Source of the DNA: Rhizobium sp. TH2
GTDB lineage: Bacteria > Pseudomonadota > Alphaproteobacteria > Rhizobiales > Rhizobiaceae
Direction of reading: 5' to 3'
Assembly: GCF_024707525.1 (NCBI RefSeq)
Contig: NZ_CP062231.1
Span: forward strand, 2,542,001 to 2,606,000
Length of the DNA stretch: 64,000 bases
Shown: positions 46,296-55,027 of the stretch, in pieces
Layout of the letters: every line of letters starts with the position of its first letter
How positions within the stretch are numbered: position 1 is the stretch's first letter
Position numbers and translations under genes: made by a program
The notes under the pieces: generated by a model
Seen by the model: only the letters and a program-made list of their open reading frames with translations
Told to the model about the DNA's origin: nothing
The model's database searches: none

Positions 46296-47474
46296 ATGAC
46301 TGATCAGAGGTCTGTGCAGACCGAAGATTCCATACACTGGCCATCGCTGATCGCTGCCATATCGGCCATCAGCGCCGTGGGGATCGCCATCGGGCTGGGA
46401 CTGCCTCTTCTGTCGATCCTCCTGGAAAAGCGCGGTATTTCGTCGAGCCTCACCGGGCTCAACACCGCCATGGCCGGCATCGCCGCCATGATCGCCGCCC
46501 CCATCACCACCCGAGTCGCCCACAATATCGGCGTCGCGCCGGCCATGCTCTGGGCGGTGTTGATATCGGCGATCAGCGCGCTCGGCTTTTACTACATTGA
46601 GAATTTCTGGGCCTGGTTTCCGCTTCGCATCGTCTTCCATGGCGCGATCACCGCGCTGTTCATCCTCTCCGAATTCTGGATCAATGTCGCGGCCTCGCCC
46701 GAACGGCGCGGGATGATTCTCGGCATCTATGCCACGGTGCTGTCCATTGGTTTTGCAGCAGGAAACGTGATCTTCTCGGCTGTCGGCTCGGAAGGCTTCC
46801 TGCCGTTCGGGATCGGCGCTTCGATCATCCTCGTCGCGGCCATACCGATCTTTCTCGCGCGCCATGAGAGCCCCGAGCTCGATGAGAAGCCGATGGGCCA
46901 TTTCCTGCGCTATCTGCTGCTGGTGCCCACCGCAAGCGCCGCCGTCTTCGTCTTCGGCGCGGTCGAGGCAGGCGGCATGGCGCTGTTTCCGCTCTACGCC
47001 ACGCGCGAAGGCTTTTCCGAGGCGCAGTCAGGCATCCTCTTGAGTACGATGGCAATCGGCAACGTGATCTTCCAGATCCCCGTCGGCATGCTGTCGGACC
47101 GGCTGAAAGATCGCCGCGCGTTGCTCACCGTCATCGGTATCGTCGGACTGATCGGCTCTGTCCTGTTGCCCTTCGTGACCCACGACTGGCGCATCTTTTC
47201 GGTGCTGCTGCTGTTCTTCGGAGGCGCGATCGCCGGACTCTATACGGTTGGCCTGAGCCATCTCGGTTCACGCTTCCGTGGCAGCGAGCTCGCGGCCGCC
47301 AACGCCGCCTTCATCTTTTCCTATGCCGTCGGCACGGTTGCCGGCCCGCAGGCGATCGGCACCGCCATGGATCTCTTCGGCAGCAACGGCTACCCCTGGT
47401 CGATCACCGGCTTCTTCGTGCTGTTTGTCGTTTTTGCCATCGTGCGCCTGTTTTTCCACCCGAGGAAGACTTGA
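46296..47474 (+). CDS. MFS transporter
   Basis: Twelve-helix major facilitator of 392 residues. Helix 1 is WPSLIAAISAISAVGIAIGL and the loop 2-3 region has PITTRVAHNIG; the second half has PVGMLSDRLKDRRALL, the loop 8-9 counterpart of the MFS motif. Low charge and short tails suggest a drug or metabolite exporter of the YcaD type, but the substrate cannot be read. It is monocistronic between DUF983 and rpmG. Confidence 0.9.
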   Translation: MTDQRSVQTEDSIHWPSLIAAISAISAVGIAIGLGLPLLSILLEKRGISSSLTGLNTAMAGIAAMIAAPITTRVAHNIGVAPAMLWAVLISAISALGFYYIENFWAWFPLRIVFHGAITALFILSEFWINVAASPERRGMILGIYATVLSIGFAAGNVIFSAVGSEGFLPFGIGASIILVAAIPIFLARHESPELDEKPMGHFLRYLLLVPTASAAVFVFGAVEAGGMALFPLYATREGFSEAQSGILLSTMAIGNVIFQIPVGMLSDRLKDRRALLTVIGIVGLIGSVLLPFVTHDWRIFSVLLLFFGGAIAGLYTVGLSHLGSRFRGSELAAANAAFIFSYAVGTVAGPQAIGTAMDLFGSNGYPWSITGFFVLFVVFAIVRLFFHPRKT

Positions 47475-47565
47475 CTTTTGCCGCGCGATGCGTAGTTTCC
47501 GCGCAAATTCGCCGTGGCCGGTCAAAGGATTCCACGGCGTCTCTTTTTTATAAGGCAGGACGACC

Positions 47566-47733
47566 ATGGCGAAAGCGACCACGATCAAGATCAAGCTCCT
47601 CTCGACGGCTGATACCGGCACGTTCTACGTGACCACCAAGAACAGCCGCACGATGACGGAAAAAATGACCAAGACCAAGTATGACCCGGTCGTGCGCAAG
47701 CATGTCGAGTTCAAGGAAACCAAGATCAAGTAA
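47566..47733 (+). CDS. rpmG: 50S ribosomal protein L33
   Basis: A 55-residue basic ribosomal protein. It begins [20 protein letters not shown] and ends [11 protein letters not shown], with the YVTTKNSR core. It has no cysteine, so it is the zinc-free type. GGCAGGACGACC precedes the ATG. It is monocistronic and ends at a strong terminator. Confidence 0.97.
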   Translation: MAKATTIKIKLLSTADTGTFYVTTKNSRTMTEKMTKTKYDPVVRKHVEFKETKIK

Positions 47734-47759
47734 TTCTTGATCTGAGGTTTTAGGTTTCC

Positions 47760-47796
47760 AAAAGCGCGCCCGCGAAACGCCGGCGCGCTTTTCGTT
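47760..47796 (+). terminator. Rho-independent terminator after rpmG
   Basis: AAAAGCGCGCC (47760-47770) pairs perfectly with GGCGCGCTTTT (47782-47792). The stop codon of the convergent XdhC gene is only a few bases further (47802), so it may work in both directions. Confidence 0.88.
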
Positions 47797-47801
47797 TTGC
47801 C

Positions 47802-48491
47802 TTATTGTCTAAGCTCTCGCTTGCGGAACGCCTGGATAACTGCACCCAGCACCGCGACGGCGATCTCCGCCGGGCTCTGCGCGCCGATATCGAGGCCGAT
47901 GGGCGCATCGATGCGGGCGATCTGCTCGTCAGTGATTCCCAACGCCCGCAGGCGCTCGACGCGCTTGGCATGCGTCTTCCGGCTACCCAACGCCCCGACG
48001 TAGAAGCACTCGGTCCTCAGTGCCTCGGCGATCGGAAAGTCGTCGATCTTCGGATCATGCGTCACCGCCACCAGCGCGGTATAGGCGTCGAGCGGCGCGT
48101 CCTTCAGCACATCCTCGGGCCAGTCGGCGACCACGTTTACGCCCTCGAATCGTTCCTCGGTGGCGAATGCCGTCCTGGGATCTATGATCCTGAGGTCGAA
48201 GCCCGCGATATCAGCGATCCGCGCTAGGGCTTGCGAAATATGGACAGCGCCAATCACGGCGATTCTCGGCGGCGGCACATGGACGTTGAGGAAGCGCCGC
48301 TTTCCATCGAGTTCCACCAGTCCCGACTTGCCGGACTGGAACGCCTTCTCCACCGCCTCGCGCAGGCTCTCGGACACGTTTTCGCCCTCACGCACCAACG
48401 TGCTCGTGCCATCACCGAGATCAGTCACAAGCAGTGCCGCCCGCCGCCTGCGCCGCGCCTCGTTCAGTGCAGCCAGATCTACGCCGCGCAT
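47802..48491 (-). CDS. XdhC family protein, CoxF-like (Rossmann part)
   Basis: A 229-residue XdhC-type protein. The N-terminal part (about 1-75) resembles the end of an XdhC_CoxI domain; the C-terminal part is the XdhC Rossmann domain with VIGAVHISQALARIADIAGF, TALVAVTHDPKIDD and YVGALGSRKTHAKRVERL. XdhC proteins bind the molybdenum cofactor, add its terminal sulfur and hand it to xanthine dehydrogenase/CO dehydrogenase-type enzymes. It is coupled (one-base overlap) to the small CoxI-like gene upstream. Confidence 0.9.
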   Translation of the reverse strand: MRGVDLAALNEARRRRRAALLVTDLGDGTSTLVREGENVSESLREAVEKAFQSGKSGLVELDGKRRFLNVHVPPPRIAVIGAVHISQALARIADIAGFDLRIIDPRTAFATEERFEGVNVVADWPEDVLKDAPLDAYTALVAVTHDPKIDDFPIAEALRTECFYVGALGSRKTHAKRVERLRALGITDEQIARIDAPIGLDIGAQSPAEIAVAVLGAVIQAFRKRELRQ

Positions 48492-48817
48492 CAGGCGACC
48501 TTCTCGACATAGACCGCGATCCGCCCACCGCAGGACAGCCCGACGCGCCAGGCCGTTTCGTCGGCAACCCCGAATTCCAGCATTCTCGGGGCGCCCGATG
48601 CAATGACGTCGATCGCCTCGGAGATCACCGCACCCTCCACGCAGCCTCCCGAGACCGAGCCCTCGAAATTGCCGTCGCTATCAATTACCAGATGGCTGCC
48701 CACCGGGCGAGGTGCCGAACCCCAGGTCTCGATGACGGTTGCAATTGCCACATCGCGGCCCTGCCCTTTCCAGGCTTCGGCGACATCGAGTGGATCACGT
48801 AAGTTGGCAGTGTTCAT
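48491..48817 (-). CDS. XdhC/CoxI family protein, N-terminal domain only
   Basis: A 108-residue protein covering just the XdhC_CoxI domain, with VIETWGSAPRPVGSHLV, the GSVSGGCVEGAVI loop and the VGLSCGGRIAVYVE end that carries the conserved cysteine. Full-length XdhC joins this domain to a Rossmann domain; here the two parts are separate neighbouring genes, as in the cox clusters of other rhizobia. It is part of the run moxR-coxE-coxI-coxF. Confidence 0.9.
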   Translation of the reverse strand: MNTANLRDPLDVAEAWKGQGRDVAIATVIETWGSAPRPVGSHLVIDSDGNFEGSVSGGCVEGAVISEAIDVIASGAPRMLEFGVADETAWRVGLSCGGRIAVYVEKVA

Positions 48818-48828
48818 ATCGGCCTCCT

Positions 48829-50067
48829 TCAGAGGTAGCGGCGGGGATCGGCATCGCCGGCACGGCCAGCAGCCAGCGCTTTCGCCAGATCGCGTATGGC
48901 TTGTAGATTGTGCACGGCGCGCAATTCGTCAACATGCGGCAGCATGGCGCGCACGCCGCGCGCCCTAGCCTCGAAGCCATCGAAGCGTAGCAGCGGATTG
49001 AGCCAGACCAGCCTGCGGCACGACCGGTGCAGCCGATCGGTCTCGTGGGCCAGCAGCACCGCGTCATCACGCTCCAGCCCGTCGGTGATCAGCAGCACGA
49101 CCGCGCCCTGCGACAGAACCCGCCGCGACCACAGCCTGTTGAACTCCTTGAGCGTCTCGCCGATCCGCGTGCCGCCCGACCAGTCCTTGACGCTATCGGT
49201 GCACATCGCGATCGCCTCGTCCGGATCGCGATGCCGCATCGCCCGCGTCACATTGGTCAGCCGCGTGCCGAACAGGAACGTGTGCACCCGCCGACGCTTC
49301 TCCGTCAGCACGTGCATGAAGTGCAGGAAGATGCGGGTGTACTGGCTCATCGAGCCCGAAATATCGGCGATGATCACCAGCGGCGGATGGATCTGCCGGC
49401 GCCGGCGCCACTTGGGCAGGATCAGCGCCCCGCCGGTCTTCATTGCCGCCCGCAATGTGGCGCGTGCATCGATGCGGCCGGGCAACGAGGCGGACTCGTA
49501 GCGGCGCGTCCGCACCTTGTCCATCGGCAGGATCAGGCGTTCGAGTTCGCGCCGTGCCTCGCCGAGTTCCGCCGCCGTCATCTGCGCGAAGTCGGTGCAG
49601 CGAAAGACCTCGCGTTCCGAGACCGAGAATCGCGCGTCGATCTCGATCTGCTCCTTCTCATGCTGGCGCTCGGGCCGTTCGGCAAACAGCGCCTCCGAGA
49701 CCCGGGCAGCCGCAGGCGTCGGCTTTCGCTTCTCGCCAATGTCGGGCGTCATCCGCGACAGCATCTGGATCAGCTTCTGCTCGAAATCGCGCGGCCGCCA
49801 GAAGACGTTGAACGCCTCGTCGAACACGGCCTTGTCTTCATGCCGCTTGACGAAATTACAAAACAGCGCCGTATAGAATTCCTCTCGCGAACCCACCCCG
49901 ATCATATCGATGGCTTCGATGGCGTCCTTGATCGCACCGGGACCGATTTTGAGCCCGGCCCGGCGCAGCACCCGCCCGAAATACACGACATTGTCGGCGA
50001 AACGGCCGTCACCTTCCGGAGGTGGTGGAGTTGGACGCCCGTCATTGGCCGCGACAGTCTCCATCAT
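48829..50067 (-). CDS. coxE: CoxE-like VWA domain protein
   Basis: A 412-residue protein with a von Willebrand factor A domain in its second half. The metal-ion-dependent adhesion site is DISGSMS in LVIIADISGSMSQYTRIFL. In cox clusters CoxE works with the MoxR-type ATPase CoxD to mature a molybdenum hydroxylase. The start (ATG 50067 or 50064) follows the moxR stop without a gap. No structural dehydrogenase genes are in the window. Confidence 0.9.
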   Translation of the reverse strand: MMETVAANDGRPTPPPPEGDGRFADNVVYFGRVLRRAGLKIGPGAIKDAIEAIDMIGVGSREEFYTALFCNFVKRHEDKAVFDEAFNVFWRPRDFEQKLIQMLSRMTPDIGEKRKPTPAAARVSEALFAERPERQHEKEQIEIDARFSVSEREVFRCTDFAQMTAAELGEARRELERLILPMDKVRTRRYESASLPGRIDARATLRAAMKTGGALILPKWRRRRQIHPPLVIIADISGSMSQYTRIFLHFMHVLTEKRRRVHTFLFGTRLTNVTRAMRHRDPDEAIAMCTDSVKDWSGGTRIGETLKEFNRLWSRRVLSQGAVVLLITDGLERDDAVLLAHETDRLHRSCRRLVWLNPLLRFDGFEARARGVRAMLPHVDELRAVHNLQAIRDLAKALAAGRAGDADPRRYL

Positions 50068-50997
50068 TCATCCCACTGCCCTGAGCTCGGCTTTGACCGC
50101 ATCAAGCGCCTGCCGCCCCTCGGAGCCCTGGATGCGGGCGATATCATCCTGATACTTCAGCAGCGCGCCGACCGTGTCCGAAATCGTCTCCGGATCGAGC
50201 GCGACGCGGTCGAGTTCGGTCAGCGCCGTGGCCCAGTCGATGGTTTCCGCAATGCCGGGATTCTTGAACAGGTCGAGCCGCCGCAGCTTCTGCACATAGG
50301 CGACGATTTCCTCGCTCAGCCGCTCGCTGCATCCGGGCACCTTGCGGCGGATGATCTCCAGCTCCAGATCGGCAGTCGGATAATCGACCCAATGATAAAG
50401 GCAGCGGCGCTTCAGCGCGTCATGCACCTCGCGGGTGCGGTTGGTGGTGATGATAACGATCGGCGGCTCTGCTGCCTTGATCGTGCCGAGCTCGGGAATG
50501 GTGACCTGGAAATCGGACAGGATTTCCAGCAGGAACGCCTCGAAGGCCTCGTCGGTGCGATCAAGCTCATCGATCAGAAACACCGGCGCGCCGCCTGCCG
50601 ATGACGAGAGCGCCTGCAGCACCGGCCGCCGTATCAGATGCTTCTCCGAGAACAGATCGCCTTCCAACCGCGCCCGATCCGTGACCCCTTCGGCTTCGGC
50701 GAGCCTGATCTCCAGCATCTGGGCGGGGTAGTTCCACTCGTAGACCGCCGAGGACACGTCGAGGCCTTCGTAGCATTGCAGCCGTATCAGGTCGCGGCCG
50801 AGTGCCGTCGCAAGAACCTTGGCGATCTCGGTCTTGCCGACGCCGGCGTCACCTTCTAGGAAAAGCGGCCGCTTGAGCTTCAGGGCGAGATAGACCACTG
50901 TCGCCAGCGACCGGCCGGCCAGGTAATCATGCGCTTCGAGCAGCGCGATCGTCTCGTCTATCGATTGGGGTAGTGATGACTTCGAAGGTTCCGGCAT
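50068..50997 (-). CDS. coxD: MoxR family AAA ATPase (CoxD-like)
   Basis: AAA+ chaperone-type ATPase of 309 residues. Walker A is GDAGVGKT (residues 49-56) and Walker B is FLIDELDRTD. Sensor and arginine-finger regions (IIITTNRTREVHDALKRRC) follow. I chose the ATG at 50997, which has GGAG five bases before it, over the GTG at 51003. It heads the run coxD-coxE-coxI-coxF. In Oligotropha, CoxD is needed to assemble the active site of CO dehydrogenase; here the client is unknown. Confidence 0.92.
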   Translation of the reverse strand: MPEPSKSSLPQSIDETIALLEAHDYLAGRSLATVVYLALKLKRPLFLEGDAGVGKTEIAKVLATALGRDLIRLQCYEGLDVSSAVYEWNYPAQMLEIRLAEAEGVTDRARLEGDLFSEKHLIRRPVLQALSSSAGGAPVFLIDELDRTDEAFEAFLLEILSDFQVTIPELGTIKAAEPPIVIITTNRTREVHDALKRRCLYHWVDYPTADLELEIIRRKVPGCSERLSEEIVAYVQKLRRLDLFKNPGIAETIDWATALTELDRVALDPETISDTVGALLKYQDDIARIQGSEGRQALDAVKAELRAVG

Positions 50998-51039
50998 AGG
51001 CACTCCAGCGAGCCATAAGCCGGCTCCATCCGGACGACT

Positions 51040-51549
51040 CTATAATGTGCGGTACGACCGGTCCATATAGACAAGCGCCGGATTTTGCCCGCCAAGTCGC
51101 AAGGCTGCGACTTCGCCGACCACGATCGTGTGGGTCGACTGCGGTATCATATTGACGATCCGGCAGTCGTAGGTGGCGATCGCATCGACAAGCGCGGGCG
51201 CGCCGGTCACCAGCGTATCCCAGTTGCCATGCCCAAACCGCTCGTCCATCGTCAGCTTTTCAAGCCCCGAAAAGGCATGGCTCAGCGCCTGATGATGAAA
51301 GGCCAGCGAATTGAGCGCGAAAATGCCGCTCTCGAAGAACATCCGGTTCTTCTCGTTATTGTGGTTGAGGCAGACGAGAACCGTCGGCGGGCTGTCGGAA
51401 ACGCTGCAGGCGGCGGTCACGGCCAGGCCGCGGCGCTCGCCGTTGAACGCAGTGGTGACCAGCTGCACATGACCCGCATAACGCGCCATGGCATCGCGAT
51501 AGAGTTTCCCGTCGGCCACCGACAGTTCCGCCAGATTCCGCTTCAGCAT
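51040..51549 (-). CDS. Flavin reductase family protein
   Basis: FMN-binding split-barrel protein of 169 residues, like the small reductase components of two-component monooxygenases. Motifs include AMARYAGHVQLVTTAFNGERRGLAVTAACSVSDSPPTVLVC in three strands, an NNEKNRMFFESGIFALN segment and the YDCRIVNMI...HTIVVGEV end. No oxygenase gene is next to it. It lies 42 nt upstream of the coxD-like gene on the same strand, so co-transcription is possible. Confidence 0.9.
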   Translation of the reverse strand: MLKRNLAELSVADGKLYRDAMARYAGHVQLVTTAFNGERRGLAVTAACSVSDSPPTVLVCLNHNNEKNRMFFESGIFALNSLAFHHQALSHAFSGLEKLTMDERFGHGNWDTLVTGAPALVDAIATYDCRIVNMIPQSTHTIVVGEVAALRLGGQNPALVYMDRSYRTL

Positions 51550-51683
51550 GTAGCTCCTATATAGGCAAACAATTGAAAAAGTCGAAATCAGGTTGCGTCA
51601 AATTTTAGGGAAATGCGACAAATCCGGTAATCCGCCTTGCGGATGGTCAAATCACGGCTACATTCGCCGGCAATGATGATGGA

Positions 51684-52763
51684 ATGACCATGAAACTGCG
51701 CTCCGCCCTCGCCTGCCTCCTCCTCGCTGCCGCGCCCCAGGCCGGGTTCGCGGCCGGACCCCGGATCGCCGTTGTGGCGCCGATGTCGGGCAATCTCCAG
51801 GTCCTCGGCGACCAGATCAGGCTCGGCGCCGTGCAGGCTGCCGACGGCAAGGCGGAGATCATCACCATCGACGAGACCTGCACCGAAAAATCCGCCCCGT
51901 CGATTGCCGAACAGATCAGGCAAGCGGATGCCGTCGCCGCGATCGGCTTTCTCTGCGTCGATTCGCTCGATGGTGGCCTGCCCATCCTCGCCGAGACAAA
52001 AATCCCCGCAATCACGCTCTCCGTCCGCTCGCCAGTGCTGATGGAGGATTCGCTGAAAAAGGGCTGGCCGTTCTTCCGGCTGGCGCCCTCGACTTCAGCC
52101 GAACGCGACATGATCGTCCAGGAAATCTTCGCGCAGTGGAAGGACAAGCCCTTCGCGCTGCTCGATGATGGCACGATCATGAGCCGCGAAATGATCGATA
52201 ATGTCCGCCAGGCCCTCGAGCAGAAGGGCATGAAGGCAGCCTTCATCGATAATTTCCGCCCTGCGCAGGAAGTCCAGACCCAGTTGATCCGCCGCCTCGC
52301 CAAGGCGGGCATCACGCATGTCTTCGCCGCCTCCGACCGCAACGATATGTCTGTTATGGCCCGCGATGCGAAGGCCGCGAAGATCAACCTGACCTTCATG
52401 GGCGGCGATGCGCTCAACGGCACCAACCAGCCTGTGCCGCTCGAGCCCGGCACCTTCGCCGTGACCCTTCCGGACCCGCAGACGATTGCCAGCGCCAAGC
52501 CCATCGTTGAGATAATCCACCAGAAGAAGAAAAGCGCGGAAGGCTATGTTCTACCTTCATATTCCGCCATAACTGTAATCCTCGAGGCAAACGAGATCGC
52601 ATCCGGCAGCGGTGCGCCATTGGCCGATGCACTGTCCAATACACCGTTTGAAACACCCATCGGTGAAATCCGCTTCAACAAGAACCATGAGCTTTCGACC
52701 AATCCCTTCCGGATGCTGGTCTGGGACGGCAATGCCTTCGTCCTGCCGCCGGTGACCGAGTGA
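51684..52763 (+). CDS. Periplasmic solute-binding protein (type I, branched-chain amino acid-like)
   Basis: A 359-residue secreted protein with a signal peptide (residues 1-23, ending FAAG) and the two-lobed fold of Leu/Ile/Val-binding proteins: IAVVAPMSGNLQVLGDQIRLGAVQ, VAAIGFLCVDS, PFFRLAPSTSAERDMIVQEI and the second lobe THVFAASDRNDM. No ABC permease or ATPase gene is near, so it is an orphan receptor. Its stop overlaps the P1 peptidase start (GTGA). Ligand unknown. Confidence 0.87.
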   Translation: MTMKLRSALACLLLAAAPQAGFAAGPRIAVVAPMSGNLQVLGDQIRLGAVQAADGKAEIITIDETCTEKSAPSIAEQIRQADAVAAIGFLCVDSLDGGLPILAETKIPAITLSVRSPVLMEDSLKKGWPFFRLAPSTSAERDMIVQEIFAQWKDKPFALLDDGTIMSREMIDNVRQALEQKGMKAAFIDNFRPAQEVQTQLIRRLAKAGITHVFAASDRNDMSVMARDAKAAKINLTFMGGDALNGTNQPVPLEPGTFAVTLPDPQTIASAKPIVEIIHQKKKSAEGYVLPSYSAITVILEANEIASGSGAPLADALSNTPFETPIGEIRFNKNHELSTNPFRMLVWDGNAFVLPPVTE

Positions 52764-53758
52764 AACCGGGACCGAAAAACCTGATCACCGATGTCGGCGG
52801 CCTGACCGTCGGCAATGCCGAGGACCGGGCACTGAAATCCGGCGTGACAGTCGTGGTCTGCGATACAGCCGCGACAGCCGCAGTCCACGTCATGGGCGGC
52901 GCCCCCGGCACCCGCGAGACCGATCTGCTCGAACCCCACAACACCGTGCAGGCGATCGACGCCGTGTTTCTCTCAGGCGGTTCGGCCTTCGGGCTCGATG
53001 CCGGCTCCGGTGTCCAGGCGGCGCTGCGCGAGGCCGGTCGAGGCTTCGCAGTCGGCCCGGTCCGCGTGCCGATCGTGCCCGGCGCCATTCTTTTCGACCT
53101 CATCAATGGTGGCAATAAGGACTGGGGCCGCTATCCGCCTTACCGCGATCTCGGCTTCGACGCGGTGCAAAAGGCCAGCCGCGATTTCGCGCTCGGTTCG
53201 CATGGCGCCGGCACCGGTGCTCTGACGGCGGGGCTGAAAGGCGGCCTCGGTTCTGCATCGACGGTCCTGCCAAATGGTGTGACGATCGGTGCACTGGCGG
53301 CAGTCAACGCGCTTGGCTCCGTCACCTATGGCAGTTCCCGCCATTTCCGCGCGGCGGCCTTCGAAATCGGCGACGAGTTTGGCGGCCTGGGCCTGCCACA
53401 CCCCCTGCCCATTGACGCCAGCGACATCATCACCAAGATGAATCTCGGTCAGCCCCGCGAAGCCAATACGACGATCACGGTCATCGCCACGGATGCGGTG
53501 CTTTCCAAGGCAGAATGCAAACGGCTGGCCGTCGTCGCCCATGATGGTTTCCCGCATGCGATCTGGCCTTCGCACACGCCGATGGATGGCGACATCGTCT
53601 TCGCGCTCGCCACCGGCGCTTCGGGCAAGACGATCGACGTGGCGGATTTCGTCACCCTCTGCACCGCCGCCGTCTCGACCATGGCCCGCGCCATCGCCCG
53701 CGGCGTCTATTCCGCCGAGGCGGACGCCGACGACGTGATGCCGGTATGGAAGGCGTGA
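52760..53758 (+). CDS. P1 family peptidase (DmpA-like)
   Basis: N-terminal nucleophile hydrolase of the DmpA/P1 family, 332 residues. The start is GTG at 52760, overlapping the previous stop by four bases. Typical parts are ITDVGGLTVGNAED, FLSGGSAFGLDA, GSHGAGTGALTAGLKGGLGSAS and the autocleavage region AAVNALGSVTYG, where the serine after glycine would be the nucleophile. Family members release N-terminal residues from short peptides or beta-peptides. No signal peptide, so cytoplasmic. Coupling to a solute-binding protein suggests use of imported peptides, but that is inference. Confidence 0.9.
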   Translation: MKPGPKNLITDVGGLTVGNAEDRALKSGVTVVVCDTAATAAVHVMGGAPGTRETDLLEPHNTVQAIDAVFLSGGSAFGLDAGSGVQAALREAGRGFAVGPVRVPIVPGAILFDLINGGNKDWGRYPPYRDLGFDAVQKASRDFALGSHGAGTGALTAGLKGGLGSASTVLPNGVTIGALAAVNALGSVTYGSSRHFRAAAFEIGDEFGGLGLPHPLPIDASDIITKMNLGQPREANTTITVIATDAVLSKAECKRLAVVAHDGFPHAIWPSHTPMDGDIVFALATGASGKTIDVADFVTLCTAAVSTMARAIARGVYSAEADADDVMPVWKA

Positions 53759-53894
53759 AGCACGCTCAAACGCCTCGGTAACCGGCCATTAAGCCCGTTT
53801 CCAGCGCATTTCCCGAAATTAACGCGATATCAAAACCCATCCGGCAGCTTCACGGGTAATCACGGCCTGTTCCGCACACCACCGGAGAAGACCC

Positions 53895-54446
53895 ATGCGC
53901 CTGCCCGTCCTCGCAACTGCCATTGCGGCTTTCGTCATGCCCGGCCTCGCCTGTGCCGGACCCGAAGGCGTCTACCACGTCAAGGGCCTCAACCCGGATA
54001 CCGGCGACGAATATGTCGGCACGGTGCGCGTGGCGCGCAAGGACGAGACCTACCGGATCGTCTGGAAGATCGGCGACGACGAAACAATCGGCGTCGGCAT
54101 CGGCCTGAAAATCGTCGACGGGCAGATCGTGGCTGGCCCGGCGAGCAACGCCGATACCGGCATTGCGATTTCCTACAGCATGGGCAAGACGCCAGGCAAC
54201 GCCACCTATACCGAATTCTCCGATGGCACCTGGCACGGCGTATGGGCCTACAAGGGCTATCGCAAGGTCTCGACCGAGGAATGGATTCCGACCGTGACCC
54301 AGATCAAGGTCAAATCCGTCGATATGATTGCCGCGCGAAAGAAGGACACGGCCGTCAAGCCGGTCAGGATGGAGAAGGTCAGGACCGATGTCCGGCCGGC
54401 CCTGCTTTCCTCGCCGTTGCCAGCGAGCGCCAGTCCGAAATCCTGA
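53895..54446 (+). CDS. Secreted beta-rich protein, paralogue of the gene at 54617
   Basis: A 183-residue exported protein with a signal peptide ending at LACAG. The core (GPEGVYHVKGLNPDTGDEY..., YRIVWKIGDDETIGVG, DGTWHGVWAYKG) matches that of the next gene at about one in three positions, showing duplication. Its C-terminal third (about 140-183) is a basic, low-complexity tail absent from the paralogue. Relatives are sometimes named fibronectin-binding proteins without support. GGAG precedes the ATG. Function unknown. Confidence 0.8.
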   Translation: MRLPVLATAIAAFVMPGLACAGPEGVYHVKGLNPDTGDEYVGTVRVARKDETYRIVWKIGDDETIGVGIGLKIVDGQIVAGPASNADTGIAISYSMGKTPGNATYTEFSDGTWHGVWAYKGYRKVSTEEWIPTVTQIKVKSVDMIAARKKDTAVKPVRMEKVRTDVRPALLSSPLPASASPKS

Positions 54447-54616
54447 CGGCCAAGTGACAGAAATTCCACCCAAATAAGGTCCGCAAACCGTCTTACGGGG
54501 ACTCGGAAACCGGTATATCCGTTATCGGGAAATTGGGGACAACATCCAGCCAGCCGGAACACTGACATACCGCAGCCGGGATGCAATTTCGTGTGCTCAT
54601 GAAACGGAGGATGACT

Positions 54617-55009
54617 ATGCGCCTGAAAATGCTTTTGACTGCCTGCCTTGTGCTTCTGCCCGCCGTCGCCTTCGCCGACCCGACCGGCGACTATCAGGTG
54701 CTCGGCAAGAATCCCGACGGCAAGGAATATACCGGCGTCGTGAAGGTGACCCGCACCGGCGAGACCTATAGCGTTGCCTGGAATGTCGGCGGAACCGAAT
54801 TCATCGGCACCGGCCTCGGCGCCAAGTTCGTCGGCGATCGTTTCCAGATGGGTCCGGCAAGCCCGGATGACACGGCGATCTCGGTCGGCTATATCTCCGG
54901 CCAATCGTTCGGCATGGCGATGTATTTCCAGCAGCCGGACGGCACGTGGCAGGGCATCTGGACCTATGGCGGTTCCGACAAGGCCTCGCTCGAAAACTGG
55001 GTGAAGTAG
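54617..55009 (+). CDS. Secreted beta-rich protein, paralogue of the gene at 53895
   Basis: A 130-residue exported protein with a signal peptide ending AVAFA. It has the same core as its neighbour: DPTGDYQVLGKNPDGKEYTG, ETYSVAWNVGG, and QPDGTWQGIWTYGG. The ATG at 54617 has a GGAGG site (54606-54610) at six bases; an ATG six bases earlier is too close. It follows the first paralogue after 170 bases with no obvious hairpin. The fold looks lipocalin-like or beta-barrel-like, but no ligand can be named. Confidence 0.8.
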   Translation: MRLKMLLTACLVLLPAVAFADPTGDYQVLGKNPDGKEYTGVVKVTRTGETYSVAWNVGGTEFIGTGLGAKFVGDRFQMGPASPDDTAISVGYISGQSFGMAMYFQQPDGTWQGIWTYGGSDKASLENWVK

Positions 55010-55027
55010 TATTGGAAAGGCTTGGAT

